Assembly: GCA_049694275.1 (NCBI GenBank) | Contig: JBAVQS010000166.1 | Coordinates: 1-37,184, forward strand | Length of the DNA: 37,184 nucleotides | Direction: 5' to 3' | From: JBAVQS01 sp049694275 | GTDB lineage: Bacteria > Chloroflexota > Anaerolineae > UBA4142 > SHND01 | Shown here: positions 22,403 to 31,143 of the stretch, in pieces | Position numbering within the stretch: the stretch's first letter is position 1 | Layout: the number at the start of each line of letters is the position of its first letter | Notes under the pieces: model-generated | Databases searched by the model: none | The model's input: only the letters and a program-made list of their open reading frames with translations | What the model was told of the DNA's origin: nothing | Position numbers and translations under genes: made by a program

Positions 22403-23729
22403 TGGGATAGAGGCGGGCCGCGCCCATATCGCGAGGGCGCGGGCGCTGGAGGACAAGGGCCTGGATCCGAAAATGGCCGAGCGCATTCGCAACCTGTTTG
22501 GCGCGGACCTGACGCCGGACCAGGCGGTGGCGCGCATCCTGGCGGATGTCGCAGCGCGGGGCGAGGCGGCGTGCCGCGAATGGACGAAACGGATTGACGG
22601 CGTCGAGCTGGCGCGCCTGAGAGTGAGCCCGGACGAGATTGACGCGGCCTATCAGGAGACGCCGGTCGCGGTGCGCGAGGCGCTGCATCGCTCGGCGGAT
22701 CGGATTCGCGCCTTTCATGATAAGCAGAAACCGCGCTCGTGGGTGGACTGGGCGCCCGATGGCAGCGCGCTCGGGCAGCTCATCCAGCCGCTCGCCCGGG
22801 TCGGCGTCTATGTGCCCGGTGGCACCGCGCCTCTTCCCTCCTCCCTCCTCATGTCCGCCATTCCGGCGCAGGTGGCCGGTGTCGCCGAGATTGTCGTCGC
22901 AACGCCGCCGGGGCGAGATGGGCGCGTCGCGCCGGTCATCCTCGCGGCGGCGCGGACTGCCGGCGTTGATCAAGTCTTGACCCTCGGCGGCGCGCAGGCG
23001 ATTGCCGCGCTGGCCTACGGCACCGAGAACCTGCCGCGCGTGGACAAGATCGTCGGCGCGGGCGGCCTCTTTACGACCCTCGCCAAGCGGCAGGTCTATG
23101 GCCGCGTCGGTATTGACGGGCTCTATGGACCGACAGAGACCCTCCTGATTGCCGACGATTCGGCCAACCCGGCGTGGGTCGCGGCCGACCTGCTCGCCCA
23201 GGCCGAGCACGATGTGCTGGCGACGAGCATCCTCATTACCCCATCGCAAACGCTGGCCGACGCGGTGAAACAGGCAATCGGAAAGCAGGCAGCAGCGCTC
23301 TCCCGTCGTGCAATCGTCGAGCAGTCGCTCGCCGGTCAGGGGGCGATCATCGTCATCGAGAGCCTGGAACAAGCGCTCGAGCTGTCCAATGCCTTTGCCC
23401 CAGAGCACCTCTGCCTGCTCGTCCGCGAGCCGTGGGAATGGGTTCCGCGCGTCCGGAATGCGGGCGGCATCTTTGTCGGCGAATGGTCGAGCGAGGCGCT
23501 CGGCGACTATGTGCTCGGTCCCAGCCACGTCATGCCAACGGCGGGCACGGCGCGGTTTGGCTCGCCGCTGAACGTCAACGATTTCTGCAAGATCACCAGC
23601 ATTCTGCATGTCCCGCCGGCCCTATCGCAATCACTCGCCCAATCCGCTCGTATCCTGGCGGAATCCGAGGGGCTGACCGCCCACGCGAATGCGGCCATCA
23701 TTCGCGGCGCGCCCGACAAGGAGCAATAA
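22386..23729 (+). CDS. hisD: Histidinol dehydrogenase
   Basis: A 447-residue NAD-dependent enzyme performing the last two steps, histidinol to histidine. The zinc and catalytic residues are all in place: AEHD with the preceding Gln (AQAEHD), the Glu-His pair in FAPEHL, the Asp and His in GDYVLGPSHVMPT, and the C-terminal His in EGLTAHANA. VYVPGGTAPLPSSLLM and LTLGGAQAIAALAYG are also conserved. One departure: the usual KIVGPGN loop reads KIVGAGGLF, a change near the NAD site that may be lineage-typical. ATG 22386 overlaps the PHP gene stop by 17 bases. Confidence 0.95.
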   Translation: MIPILNGIEAGRAHIARARALEDKGLDPKMAERIRNLFGADLTPDQAVARILADVAARGEAACREWTKRIDGVELARLRVSPDEIDAAYQETPVAVREALHRSADRIRAFHDKQKPRSWVDWAPDGSALGQLIQPLARVGVYVPGGTAPLPSSLLMSAIPAQVAGVAEIVVATPPGRDGRVAPVILAAARTAGVDQVLTLGGAQAIAALAYGTENLPRVDKIVGAGGLFTTLAKRQVYGRVGIDGLYGPTETLLIADDSANPAWVAADLLAQAEHDVLATSILITPSQTLADAVKQAIGKQAAALSRRAIVEQSLAGQGAIIVIESLEQALELSNAFAPEHLCLLVREPWEWVPRVRNAGGIFVGEWSSEALGDYVLGPSHVMPTAGTARFGSPLNVNDFCKITSILHVPPALSQSLAQSARILAESEGLTAHANAAIIRGAPDKEQ

Positions 23730-23733
23730 GACT

Positions 23734-24792
23734 ATGCCACGAATTCATCGCCCCGACCTCGACCGGTTACCCGAATACACCATTGCCTCTACGCCCGACC
23801 CAACCCAGGTCGTCAAGCTCGACACGAACGAGAATCCGTACGGCCCATCGCCGCGGGCTCTCGAAGCGATTCGGAACGGGCAGGGATGGCAGTATTATAT
23901 CCACCAGGAAGAACTGCGCGGCGCCTTGGCGACCTATGCGGGCGTGCAGTACGAGAACGTGGTGGTGACCAATGGCGCGGACGAGAGCATCGACCTCGTC
24001 CTGCGCGCCGTGCTCGAGCCCGGCGAGGTCGTCGTCGATTGCCCGCCCGCGTTCGAGATGTATCGCATCACGGCGCTCGCGCATCGCGGGCGCGTCGTCG
24101 AGGTCCACCGCCGCGACGATTTCTCGCTCGACGTTCCGGCCGTGTTAGAGATGGCGCAGCGCGCCCCGGCGCGGGTGGTGATGCTCTGCTCGCCTAACAA
24201 TCCGGACGGGGGCAGCTTGCCGCGCGCCGATCTCTTGCGGCTGTTGGAGCTGCCATCGCTCGTCGTGCTCGACGAAACCTACGCCGAATTTGCCGGCGAG
24301 AGCGCCGCGGACCTGCTCCCCAAGCATCACAACCTCGCCATCCTGCGCACCTTTAGCAAATGGGCCGGGCTCGCGGGATTGCGAGTCGGGTATGCGCTCC
24401 TCCCGCCCGCGCTCGCCAATGCCGTGCTCAAGCTCAAAGCGCCGTATAATGTGAATGCCGCCGGCCTCGTCGCCGCGATGGCTTCGCTCGAGGACCGCGA
24501 GCACCTGATGGCGAATGTCAGGGCGCTCATTGCCGAACGGGACCGGATGGCCGCGGAACTGGCAAGTATGGGATGGATTCAGCCCCTGCCGAGCGGAGGG
24601 AATTTTCTCTTGTGCAAGGTCACGGGCATCGAGCCGCAGGCGCTCAAGCAGGCGCTGGCCGCCCGGGGCATTCTGATTCGCGCCTATCCTTCGGCGCGGC
24701 TGCGCGAGTACGTGCGGATCAGCGCCGGCACTCCCGCCCAGACGGACCGGGTGCTGGCCGCATTCTGCGAGATAAAGAGTAACCTTCCATGA
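23734..24792 (+). CDS. hisC: Histidinol-phosphate aminotransferase
   Basis: A 352-residue fold-type I PLP aminotransferase that converts imidazole-acetol phosphate and glutamate to histidinol phosphate. Seen: KLDTNENPYGPSP (N-terminal substrate arm), NGADESIDLVLRA (phosphate cup), CSPNNPDG (Asn for PLP), VVLDETYAEF (Asp to pyridine N), TFSKWAGLAGLRVGYA (the PLP Lys in FSK) and REYVRISAGT (C-terminal Arg for substrate). ATG 23734 follows hisD by four bases, with AAGGAG overlapping the end of hisD. It shares ATGA with hisB. Confidence 0.95.
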   Translation: MPRIHRPDLDRLPEYTIASTPDPTQVVKLDTNENPYGPSPRALEAIRNGQGWQYYIHQEELRGALATYAGVQYENVVVTNGADESIDLVLRAVLEPGEVVVDCPPAFEMYRITALAHRGRVVEVHRRDDFSLDVPAVLEMAQRAPARVVMLCSPNNPDGGSLPRADLLRLLELPSLVVLDETYAEFAGESAADLLPKHHNLAILRTFSKWAGLAGLRVGYALLPPALANAVLKLKAPYNVNAAGLVAAMASLEDREHLMANVRALIAERDRMAAELASMGWIQPLPSGGNFLLCKVTGIEPQALKQALAARGILIRAYPSARLREYVRISAGTPAQTDRVLAAFCEIKSNLP

Positions 24793-25379
24793 TGACGCGA
24801 ACAGCCACCGTTGAACGGAAAACGAACGAGACGCGGGTCCGCGTCGCTCTGGACCTCGACGGCGCGGGGCAGGCCCGGATTGCAACTGGCATCCCCTTTC
24901 TCGACCATATGCTGCTTCATGTTGCCGTGCATGGACTATTCGATCTGGAGATTGCGGCGCAGGGGGATCTGGAGATCGACGCCCATCATACGGCCGAAGA
25001 TGTCGCCATCGTCCTCGGCATGGCGCTGGACCAGGCGCTGGGGGAACGAACCGGCATGACGCGCATTGCGCACAGCTATGTGCCTATGGACGAAGCATTG
25101 GCGTTCGTCGCTATCGATTTGTCGGGGCGCGGATATGCCGTGATCGACGCCGAACTGACCGCGCCGCTGCTCGGCACGCTCCCTTCGACGCTCGTCGCCC
25201 ACTTTTTCGAAACCCTCGCGTTTCGCGGCCGGCTGAATCTTCACGCCCGCGTCCTCTATGGGCGCGACGACCATCACAAGGCGGAGGCGCTTTTCAAGGC
25301 GCTGGGCCGCGCGCTCGGCGCCGCCGCCACGCCGGACGCGCGCCGACAGGTCACTTCGACCAAGGGAACCCTCACATGA
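24789..25379 (+). CDS. hisB: Imidazoleglycerol-phosphate dehydratase
   Basis: A 196-residue monofunctional dehydratase. The metal-binding repeats are visible as GIPFLDHMLLHVAVHG and DAHHTAEDVAIVLG in the first half, with GRDDHHKAEALFKALGRAL in the second. The N-terminal HAD phosphatase domain of the enterobacterial bifunctional HisB is absent, which is the reason a separate phosphatase is needed. Start at 24789 overlaps hisC (ATGA), and a second ATG directly follows. It overlaps hisH by four bases. Confidence 0.95.
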   Translation: MMTRTATVERKTNETRVRVALDLDGAGQARIATGIPFLDHMLLHVAVHGLFDLEIAAQGDLEIDAHHTAEDVAIVLGMALDQALGERTGMTRIAHSYVPMDEALAFVAIDLSGRGYAVIDAELTAPLLGTLPSTLVAHFFETLAFRGRLNLHARVLYGRDDHHKAEALFKALGRALGAAATPDARRQVTSTKGTLT

Positions 25380-25978
25380 TTGCGATTGTGGACTATGGGA
25401 TGAGCAACCTGCGCAGCGTCCAGCGCGGGCTGGAACGAGTTGGCGCCGCCGTTCGCGTCGTGACTACGGCCGCCGAGCTGGATGGGGCGAGAGGGATTGT
25501 GCTGCCCGGCGATGGCGCGTTCGGGCAGACCATGGAGAACCTTGTACGCGGCGGCTGGGTCGAGCCGCTCTGCCAGGCGATCCGGCGCGGGGTTCCCTTT
25601 CTCGGCATCTGCCTGGGCATGCAGCTCTTGTTTGAGACCAGCGACGAGATGGGGGACCACCAGGGGCTGGGCCTCTTGCGCGGGCGCGTCGTCAAGTTCC
25701 CTTCGGGCAAAGTCCCGCAGATCGGGTGGAACCAGGTGCAGCGGCCCCGCGAGTCGCGCCTGATGGCCGGCGTGCCCGATGGCAGCTATGTCTATTTTGT
25801 GCATTCGTATTATTGCGAACCGGGCGAGCGTGCGCTGGTCGCCGCCGAAACGGAGTATGGCCTCACCTACGCCTCCGCCGTCGAGCGCGACAATATCTGG
25901 GGCGCGCAGTTCCACCCGGAAAAGAGCGGCGAGGTCGGGCTGGCGATGTTGAGAAATTTCAGTCGAATGGTTGGATAG
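25376..25978 (+). CDS. hisH: Imidazole glycerol phosphate synthase, glutaminase subunit
   Basis: A 200-residue class I glutamine amidotransferase that feeds ammonia to HisF. The catalytic triad is present: Cys79 in GICLGMQLLF, and His and Glu in AQFHPEKSG (about 178-184). The oxyanion-site loop reads VLPGDGAFG where many HisH have PGVGAF. IVDYGMSNLRSV opens the protein as usual. The start overlaps hisB as ATGA and hisA begins on the base after its stop. Confidence 0.95.
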   Translation: MIAIVDYGMSNLRSVQRGLERVGAAVRVVTTAAELDGARGIVLPGDGAFGQTMENLVRGGWVEPLCQAIRRGVPFLGICLGMQLLFETSDEMGDHQGLGLLRGRVVKFPSGKVPQIGWNQVQRPRESRLMAGVPDGSYVYFVHSYYCEPGERALVAAETEYGLTYASAVERDNIWGAQFHPEKSGEVGLAMLRNFSRMVG

Positions 25979-26746
25979 ATGATTATTTTTCCTGCAATGG
26001 ACCTGCGGAATGGGCGGGTGGTGCGGCTGAGGCAGGGACGCGCAGAGGCCGAGACGGTGTATTCGGACCGGCCGGCGGAGGTCGCGCGGCGCTGGCTGGC
26101 CGAGGGCGCAACGTGGCTGCACGTCGTCGACCTGGACCGCGCCCTGGGCAGCGAAGGAGCGCCGAATCACGCCGCCCTGCAAGCGATTCTCGACGCGGTC
26201 GATATTCCCATCCAGTTCGGTGGGGGCCTGCGCGACCGGGAGAGCGTTCAACGCGCCCTGGCCCTCGGGGTGCGCCGGGTCGTCGTCGGCACCCTCGCCG
26301 TCGAACAGCCGGAGCAGTTTGCCGAGATCGTCGCACAGGTGGGCGCAGAACGCATAGTCGTCGCGGCGGATGTCAAGGAGGGGCGGGTTGCCACGCGCGG
26401 CTGGCAAGCCGTCTCGGACCTCACGCTCGTCGCTTTTGGCCGGCGCATGTGCAACCTGGGGGTTCAACATGCGCTGGTGACCGACATCGCCCGTGATGGG
26501 ATGCTGACCGGCATCGACGCGCACGCGCTGGCCCGCACGGCGCATGAGACCGGCCTCCAAATCATTGCCTCGGGGGGCGCCGCCACCCGGGACGACCTGC
26601 ATGGCCTGATGCAGTACGCGGATGCCGGCATTGAGGGGGCGATTATCGGCCAGGCGCTCTATACCGGCGCCATCCGGCTGGCGGATGCGCTTGCAATCGT
26701 CAACCGCGCCGCCGGGGCGGGTTTGACGGAAAGGGCAAAGGAGTAA
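25979..26746 (+). CDS. hisA: ProFAR isomerase (phosphoribosylformimino-AICAR-P isomerase)
   Basis: A 255-residue (beta-alpha)8 barrel. Catalytic Asp residues are visible as PAMDLRNG (Asp8) in strand 1 and TDIARDGML in strand 5. Phosphate-binding glycines occur in QFGGGLRD and ASGGAATRDD, reflecting the half-barrel repeat shared with HisF. It opens the ring of the ProFAR aminoaldose to the ketose PRFAR. Begins directly after the hisH stop; two bases from hisF. Confidence 0.95.
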   Translation: MIIFPAMDLRNGRVVRLRQGRAEAETVYSDRPAEVARRWLAEGATWLHVVDLDRALGSEGAPNHAALQAILDAVDIPIQFGGGLRDRESVQRALALGVRRVVVGTLAVEQPEQFAEIVAQVGAERIVVAADVKEGRVATRGWQAVSDLTLVAFGRRMCNLGVQHALVTDIARDGMLTGIDAHALARTAHETGLQIIASGGAATRDDLHGLMQYADAGIEGAIIGQALYTGAIRLADALAIVNRAAGAGLTERAKE

Positions 26747-26747
26747 G

Positions 26748-27521
26748 ATGTTAGCCAAACGGATTATCCCCTGCCTGGATGTCAAGGAGGGACGCGTCGT
26801 CAAAGGGGTGAGCTTTGTCAATCTGCGCCAGGCCGGCGACCCGGTCGAGCAGGCACGGGTCTATGATGCGGCCGGCGCGGACGAGCTCACCTTTCTCGAT
26901 ATTACCGCTTCGGTCGAGGGGCGGGGCACACTGATCCAGATGGTCGAGCATGTGGCCGATACCCTCTTTATTCCCTTTACCGTCGGCGGCGGGGTACGCA
27001 ATGTCGACGATTTCCGCGCCCTCCTGCGCGCCGGCGCGGACAAGGTCTCAATCAATACGGCGGCGGTCGAACAGCCCGCGTTGATCTCGCAAGCGGCCGA
27101 ATCCTTTGGGAGCCAGTGCGTTGTCGTCGCGGTCGACGCACGGCGCGTATCCAACGGGGCCAGGGAATTACGCTGGCAGGTCTATACTCACGGCGGACGA
27201 CGACCGGCGGAATGGGACGTGCTGGATTGGGTGCGTGAGGTAGAGAAACGCGGCGCGGGGGAGATTCTCTTGACGAGCATCGATCGCGATGGCACCCAGG
27301 TTGGGTTTGACGTGGAGCTGACGCGTGCGGTCGCCGAGACGGTCAACATTCCGGTGATCGCCTCCGGGGGCGCGGGCCGGCTGGACGATTTCGTTCAGGT
27401 GCTGACCGAGGGCAAGGCCGATGCCGCGCTCGCCGCCTCGCTGTTCCACGATCGCGTCCTCGAAATCGGCGCGGTGAAAGCGTATCTCAAGGAGCGGGGT
27501 ATTCCAGTCCGGGCAAGCTGA
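26748..27521 (+). CDS. hisF: Imidazole glycerol phosphate synthase, cyclase subunit
   Basis: A 257-residue (beta-alpha)8 barrel homologous to HisA. Catalytic Asp residues lie in IIPCLDVKEGRVVKG (Asp11) and LLTSIDRDGTQVG, with phosphate sites TVGGGVRN and ASGGAGRLDD. It uses ammonia from HisH to close the imidazole ring, giving IGP and AICAR. AAAGGAG precedes the ATG inside the end of hisA. Confidence 0.96.
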   Translation: MLAKRIIPCLDVKEGRVVKGVSFVNLRQAGDPVEQARVYDAAGADELTFLDITASVEGRGTLIQMVEHVADTLFIPFTVGGGVRNVDDFRALLRAGADKVSINTAAVEQPALISQAAESFGSQCVVVAVDARRVSNGARELRWQVYTHGGRRPAEWDVLDWVREVEKRGAGEILLTSIDRDGTQVGFDVELTRAVAETVNIPVIASGGAGRLDDFVQVLTEGKADAALAASLFHDRVLEIGAVKAYLKERGIPVRAS

Positions 27522-27534
27522 GGGGTGAATCGAA

Positions 27535-27864
27535 ATGAGCGAAGCGATCACATTTGACGACAAGGGGCTGGTCCCCGCGATTGTTCAGGATTTCAACACC
27601 AAACAGGTATTGATGTTTGCCTTTATGAATGCCGAGGCGCTGGAGGCGACCCTCGCGTCCGGCTATGCAACCTTCTGGAGCCGGCGGCGGAACAAGCTGT
27701 GGCTCAAAGGGGAGACCTCCGGCAACCGGCAGCGGGTCCGTGAGATTCGCTATGATTGTGACGGCGACGCGATTCTCCTGCTCGTCGATCCGCTTGGCCC
27801 GGCCTGTCACACACTGGAAACCTCCTGTTTTTATCGCACACTGGACGTGGGGGCGCCAAAATGA
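27535..27864 (+). CDS. hisI: Phosphoribosyl-AMP cyclohydrolase
   Basis: A 109-residue monofunctional PRA-CH. The zinc and magnesium sites are clear: RYDCDGDAILL (Cys and Asp cluster) and GPACHTLETSCFYR (the second zinc Cys plus His). TFWSRRRNKLWLKGETSGN is the conserved substrate loop. In enterobacteria this is fused to hisE; here the two are separate and overlap by ATGA. Confidence 0.96.
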   Translation: MSEAITFDDKGLVPAIVQDFNTKQVLMFAFMNAEALEATLASGYATFWSRRRNKLWLKGETSGNRQRVREIRYDCDGDAILLLVDPLGPACHTLETSCFYRTLDVGAPK

Positions 27865-28142
27865 GCGATGTGATTCATGAACTGTATGCGACCATCGAGT
27901 CGCGCAAGATCAACCCGCCGCCCGGCTCGTATACGGCGCGCCTTTTCGCGGCGGGACCGGAAGAGATCATGAAAAAGGTGGGCGAGGAAGCGATCGAGGT
28001 GATTGTGGCGGCGGCCAGCCAGACGGACGAGCGTCTCGTTTCCGAGAGCGCCGACCTCGTCTATCATCTCCTCGTCCTCCTCGCCGACCGGGGGATCGAA
28101 TGGTCGGCGGTAGAGGCCGAGCTCGACCGGCGCAAAAGATGA
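27861..28142 (+). CDS. hisE: Phosphoribosyl-ATP pyrophosphatase
   Basis: A 93-residue all-alpha NTP pyrophosphatase of the MazG-like superfamily. Motifs: SYTARLFAAGPEEIMKKVGEEAIEVIVAA (metal-binding Glu-Glu) and ESADLVYHLLVLLADRG (Glu and Asp). It hydrolyses PR-ATP to PR-AMP, the substrate of the upstream HisI. It is the last gene of the operon; the 33 bp to the convergent cyclase gene hold no evident T-tailed terminator. Confidence 0.95.
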   Translation: MSDVIHELYATIESRKINPPPGSYTARLFAAGPEEIMKKVGEEAIEVIVAAASQTDERLVSESADLVYHLLVLLADRGIEWSAVEAELDRRKR

Positions 28143-28175
28143 CCCCAGAGGGACGAGACCCGCGAGCGCAACCCT

Positions 28176-30014
28176 TTATGCGGGCGCGCCCGCCTCCGCG
28201 CGCTGCACGCGCCAGACCTTGAGCGTCCCCTCGATCCCTTTGACCCTGGCCTCGAATCCTTCCATCCGTAATTGCTGGCGGGGATCGGTCAGCCATTCGG
28301 ACACTTCCAGGTCGTCGTGGACCGACTCGGAAATCACAATGTCATTTCCCGACGCCAGGCTCTGGATGCGCGCGGCGATATTGACGCTCGTGCCAAAATA
28401 ATCCAGGCGCTCGTTGAGCGTCACGGCAATGCACGGGCTGTGATGAATCCCCACCTTGAGGATAAGGGGCGCCGAGCCGTCGGGCGGCGACGCGAGCAGC
28501 TTTTCGGCGCGTGCCATGGCGCGGACCGCCGCCACCGGCCGCCGGAAGACCGCCATGACCCCGTCCCCGATGGTCTTGACAATCGCCCCCTCCTCTGCGG
28601 CAATCGCATCGCGCAAGATGTCAAAGTGCGTCATGACACGCCCAAACGCCGGGGCGTCGCCGATATGGCGATAGAGGCTCGTGGAATCGCGCAGGTCGGT
28701 AAAGACAATCGTCAGGCTCCCGACCGCGATCTGCTCGCCGGGACGCAGCGCTTCGCTCGAAAACAGGTCGCGGAACATCTGGAGCGTCGTCACATCCGCC
28801 GCCGTGACCGCCTGATCCGTCCACGCCGTCCGCTCGAAAATCACCAGTTGTTCCTCGTCGGTCCGGTTGTCGAAATGGAGCGTCGGGGCGAGCCCCATCC
28901 GGAGTTCCTCATTCTGCCATCCGTCTGCGTTTAACGGCAGTTCCAGGTTCGCCGCGCCGCCGGACTCGGCGCTCAGGAATTGCCCGCCGGGGATCAGCGG
29001 CGTGCGCATACGATAGCGCCCTGCTTCTAGCGGCAACGCCAGCCGGCGATCGGTGTGGGGCGCCAGGATTTGCTGGGCGACGATGTGCGGTGTAACCTCC
29101 GGGCCGCCCGTGCAAAAGAACCGCTCTTCCACCCGGCGGATGGTCGGGTTGGGGCGGAAGGTGATTTCGACCAGGCGCTCGAAATTGGCCTCAAAGTCTA
29201 CGTGGCAAATCTCACAGTGCCCATGCATCGCCAGATCGCCCAGAGTATCCGCGCTCGATTTGGTCCCGCGGCACATGGGGCAGAGCAGGTCCCATTCCAG
29301 GTTGAGCATGCCGACCCGCGTGGCCCGGAGGCAGAGCTCGAGCACCTCCCGCCGCGGCGCGCCCCACTCGTCGGCCAGCGCATAGGGCCTGAGCCGCGCG
29401 AGCGTAATATCGTCATCGTGCTCGATGATATGCGCCAGGCGCTGGACCTGTTCCGGCGCGGCCCCCCCCTGCTGAATCAGCGACTGGCTCAGCGTCGCGA
29501 GCCGGGCATGCCCGCCGGGCGCGAGATGGTTGCGCGAATCGGCCACGATCTGTTCCATCGGCAGGGCGTCGTAACGACGCACGACGCGGTCGATAATGCG
29601 CGGCTGGAGGAATCCAAGCTGGAACGGAATGCCGAACAGCCCGATCAAACCGCGCGGCTTGGCCCAGGTCTCATAGACCAGATGGGTCCCGCCATTCGGG
29701 ATCGGCTCAAAATTGACCAGCACCCGCAGCTCGGTCATCGGCCCTTTGGCATAGCGCCGTGTAATCCCATACCGTTCCGGGCGAACCCACTCAAAGGGTT
29801 CCTCCTCCCAGTCCATTTCCAGAACGCCCAGGAACCGCGCCTGGAGTCGCCGCCGCATGTTAGCCAGCGCGCTGCTAACCTTGACATCCTCCTCGACCGA
29901 CGGCAAGCCGACATCGCGATTGTAGCGATTGGTGTCCGCGAGCAAGCGCCAGATCTTGTCCCGGCTTGATTTACAATCCCATTCCCAACGATAATGAAAT
30001 TCACGTTCTGCCAT
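28176..30014 (-). CDS. Class III adenylate/guanylate cyclase with SRPBCC-like and DUF5939-type regions
   Basis: A 612-residue protein. Residues 1-155 resemble an SRPBCC/polyketide-cyclase ligand-binding fold (EWDCKSSRDKIWRLLADTNRYNRDVG). The middle has two CxxC pairs (CPMCRG about 245, CEICH about 266) that could hold zinc, as in DUF5939 proteins. The C-terminal cyclase domain (about 420-590) keeps both metal Asp residues (IVFTDLRDSTS and IGDGVMAVF), the Lys of IVKTIG that favours adenine, and the Asn/Arg of FGTSVNIAARI for the transition state. It is predicted to be active and soluble, making cAMP in response to a small ligand. Convergent with the his operon. Confidence 0.9.
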   Translation of the reverse strand: MAEREFHYRWEWDCKSSRDKIWRLLADTNRYNRDVGLPSVEEDVKVSSALANMRRRLQARFLGVLEMDWEEEPFEWVRPERYGITRRYAKGPMTELRVLVNFEPIPNGGTHLVYETWAKPRGLIGLFGIPFQLGFLQPRIIDRVVRRYDALPMEQIVADSRNHLAPGGHARLATLSQSLIQQGGAAPEQVQRLAHIIEHDDDITLARLRPYALADEWGAPRREVLELCLRATRVGMLNLEWDLLCPMCRGTKSSADTLGDLAMHGHCEICHVDFEANFERLVEITFRPNPTIRRVEERFFCTGGPEVTPHIVAQQILAPHTDRRLALPLEAGRYRMRTPLIPGGQFLSAESGGAANLELPLNADGWQNEELRMGLAPTLHFDNRTDEEQLVIFERTAWTDQAVTAADVTTLQMFRDLFSSEALRPGEQIAVGSLTIVFTDLRDSTSLYRHIGDAPAFGRVMTHFDILRDAIAAEEGAIVKTIGDGVMAVFRRPVAAVRAMARAEKLLASPPDGSAPLILKVGIHHSPCIAVTLNERLDYFGTSVNIAARIQSLASGNDIVISESVHDDLEVSEWLTDPRQQLRMEGFEARVKGIEGTLKVWRVQRAEAGAPA

Positions 30015-30058
30015 ATTCTAAACCCCGGATTACAATAACTGCTCAACTATCCTGCACA

Positions 30059-31030
30059 CTAGCCCTGCCACTGAGCGGCCAAAAAGCGCACCTTCTCGAC
30101 GTTTTGAAACGAGTCGCCCCCTTCGTGGTGATTAAAGCTCCACACCCGAATCTGCTTGGCGCCCTCATAATAATTATACGCGCCAAAGACCGTGGATGGC
30201 GGACAGATTTCATCCATGAGCCCGACCGAAAAGAGCGCGCTGGCCCTGGCCCGCGCCGCGAAATTCATCCCATCGAAATACGAGAGGGTATTAAAGACCG
30301 TGTCCACCTGATCGCGATGTGTTTTGAGATAGAGTGCGATCTCATGGTAGGGATGTCCATCGGTCACATGAAAGACTCGCCTGAAATTGCACAGAAAGGG
30401 GACATCGGGCATGGCGATGGCGACGGTTGGGTCGAGCCCGCTCACGGCGAGCGTAATGCCTCCGCCCTGGCTACCCCCCGTGACCGCGATGCGGTGTCCA
30501 TCGACGGCCGGATGACTCCGCGCGGTCTCCACCGCCCGGACCGCATCCGTGAACACGCGGCGATAGTAATAGGTCCTGGGGTCGAGAATGCCCTGCGTCA
30601 TGAACCCGGGGTAGTGCGGGTTGGCGCCGCCCTCGCCAGGATCCGGCGTATCCCCCTTGCGCCAGGTGCTCCCCTGCCCGCGCGTATCCATCACCAGCAA
30701 CGCATACCCAGCGCTCGGCCAGAGGAGCCAGTCGATGGGAAATCCGCGTCCCCCGCCATAACCGATATACTCGACGATGCACGGCAGCGGTTCGCGCCGG
30801 GCGCGGGGCAGCAGGAACCAGCCCTTGATCGGGTGGCCGCCGTACCCGCTAAACTCGACATCAAAGGTCTCGACGGTTTGAAGCTGATAGTCCACCGGCT
30901 CAAAGCGCAGGGCCAGGGCAACCGCGCGGGCCTGGGTCAGCGTCTCGCTCCAGAAAGCATCAAAATCAGCCGGCTCGTCTCGCGGCGGCCTGTACGTTTG
31001 CAGTTGTTCGAGGGGCAGGTCGAAAAACAT
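30059..31030 (-). CDS. Acetylxylan esterase / cephalosporin-C deacetylase family (CE7) hydrolase
   Basis: A 323-residue alpha/beta hydrolase of carbohydrate esterase family 7. Catalytic residues: Ser in GGSQGGG (about 188), Asp in GLMDEICPPST (about 271) and His in NHHEGGDS (about 303). The family-typical RGQGST, near YIGYGGGRG, is also seen. It lacks a signal peptide and should act on acetylated oligosaccharides or related esters inside the cell; CE7 enzymes form hexamers that exclude polymers. AAAGGAGCG precedes the ATG, which lies behind a recognisable promoter. Confidence 0.92.
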   Translation of the reverse strand: MFFDLPLEQLQTYRPPRDEPADFDAFWSETLTQARAVALALRFEPVDYQLQTVETFDVEFSGYGGHPIKGWFLLPRARREPLPCIVEYIGYGGGRGFPIDWLLWPSAGYALLVMDTRGQGSTWRKGDTPDPGEGGANPHYPGFMTQGILDPRTYYYRRVFTDAVRAVETARSHPAVDGHRIAVTGGSQGGGITLAVSGLDPTVAIAMPDVPFLCNFRRVFHVTDGHPYHEIALYLKTHRDQVDTVFNTLSYFDGMNFAARARASALFSVGLMDEICPPSTVFGAYNYYEGAKQIRVWSFNHHEGGDSFQNVEKVRFLAAQWQG

Positions 31031-31068
31031 ATCGCGCTCCTTTAGCCGATCACGTACACAATGGCTCT

Positions 31069-31098
31069 ATTCTAGCACCTGCCGTGCGCTGTTGTAAA
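31069..31098 (-). promoter_or_regulatory. Putative promoter of the CE7 esterase
   Basis: On the minus strand TTTACA (complement of 31093-31098), 18 bp, then TAGAAT (complement of 31069-31074), about 40 bases before the ATG. It is divergent from the P-type ATPase-like gene. Confidence 0.45.
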
Positions 31099-31131
31099 GG
31101 ACCGGAAAGTCGGCCCCGGCGCATTCGGTGG

Positions 31132-31137
31132 TAAAAT
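31132..31137 (+). promoter_or_regulatory. -10 box positioned for a leaderless mRNA of the P-type ATPase-like gene
   Basis: TAAAAT at 31132-31137 is followed by six bases and ATG 31144, with no Shine-Dalgarno motif in between. The same spacing is seen before the M20 hydrolase gene. No convincing -35 box. Confidence 0.45.
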
Positions 31138-31143
31138 CAAGCC

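Noticed and set aside
25274..26821. A 515-codon open frame on the minus strand across hisB to hisA, and similar ones at 22242-23609 and 13233-14399.
   Set aside because: High GC leaves few stops opposite real genes. The plus-strand proteins are recognised end to end, and the antisense products resemble nothing.
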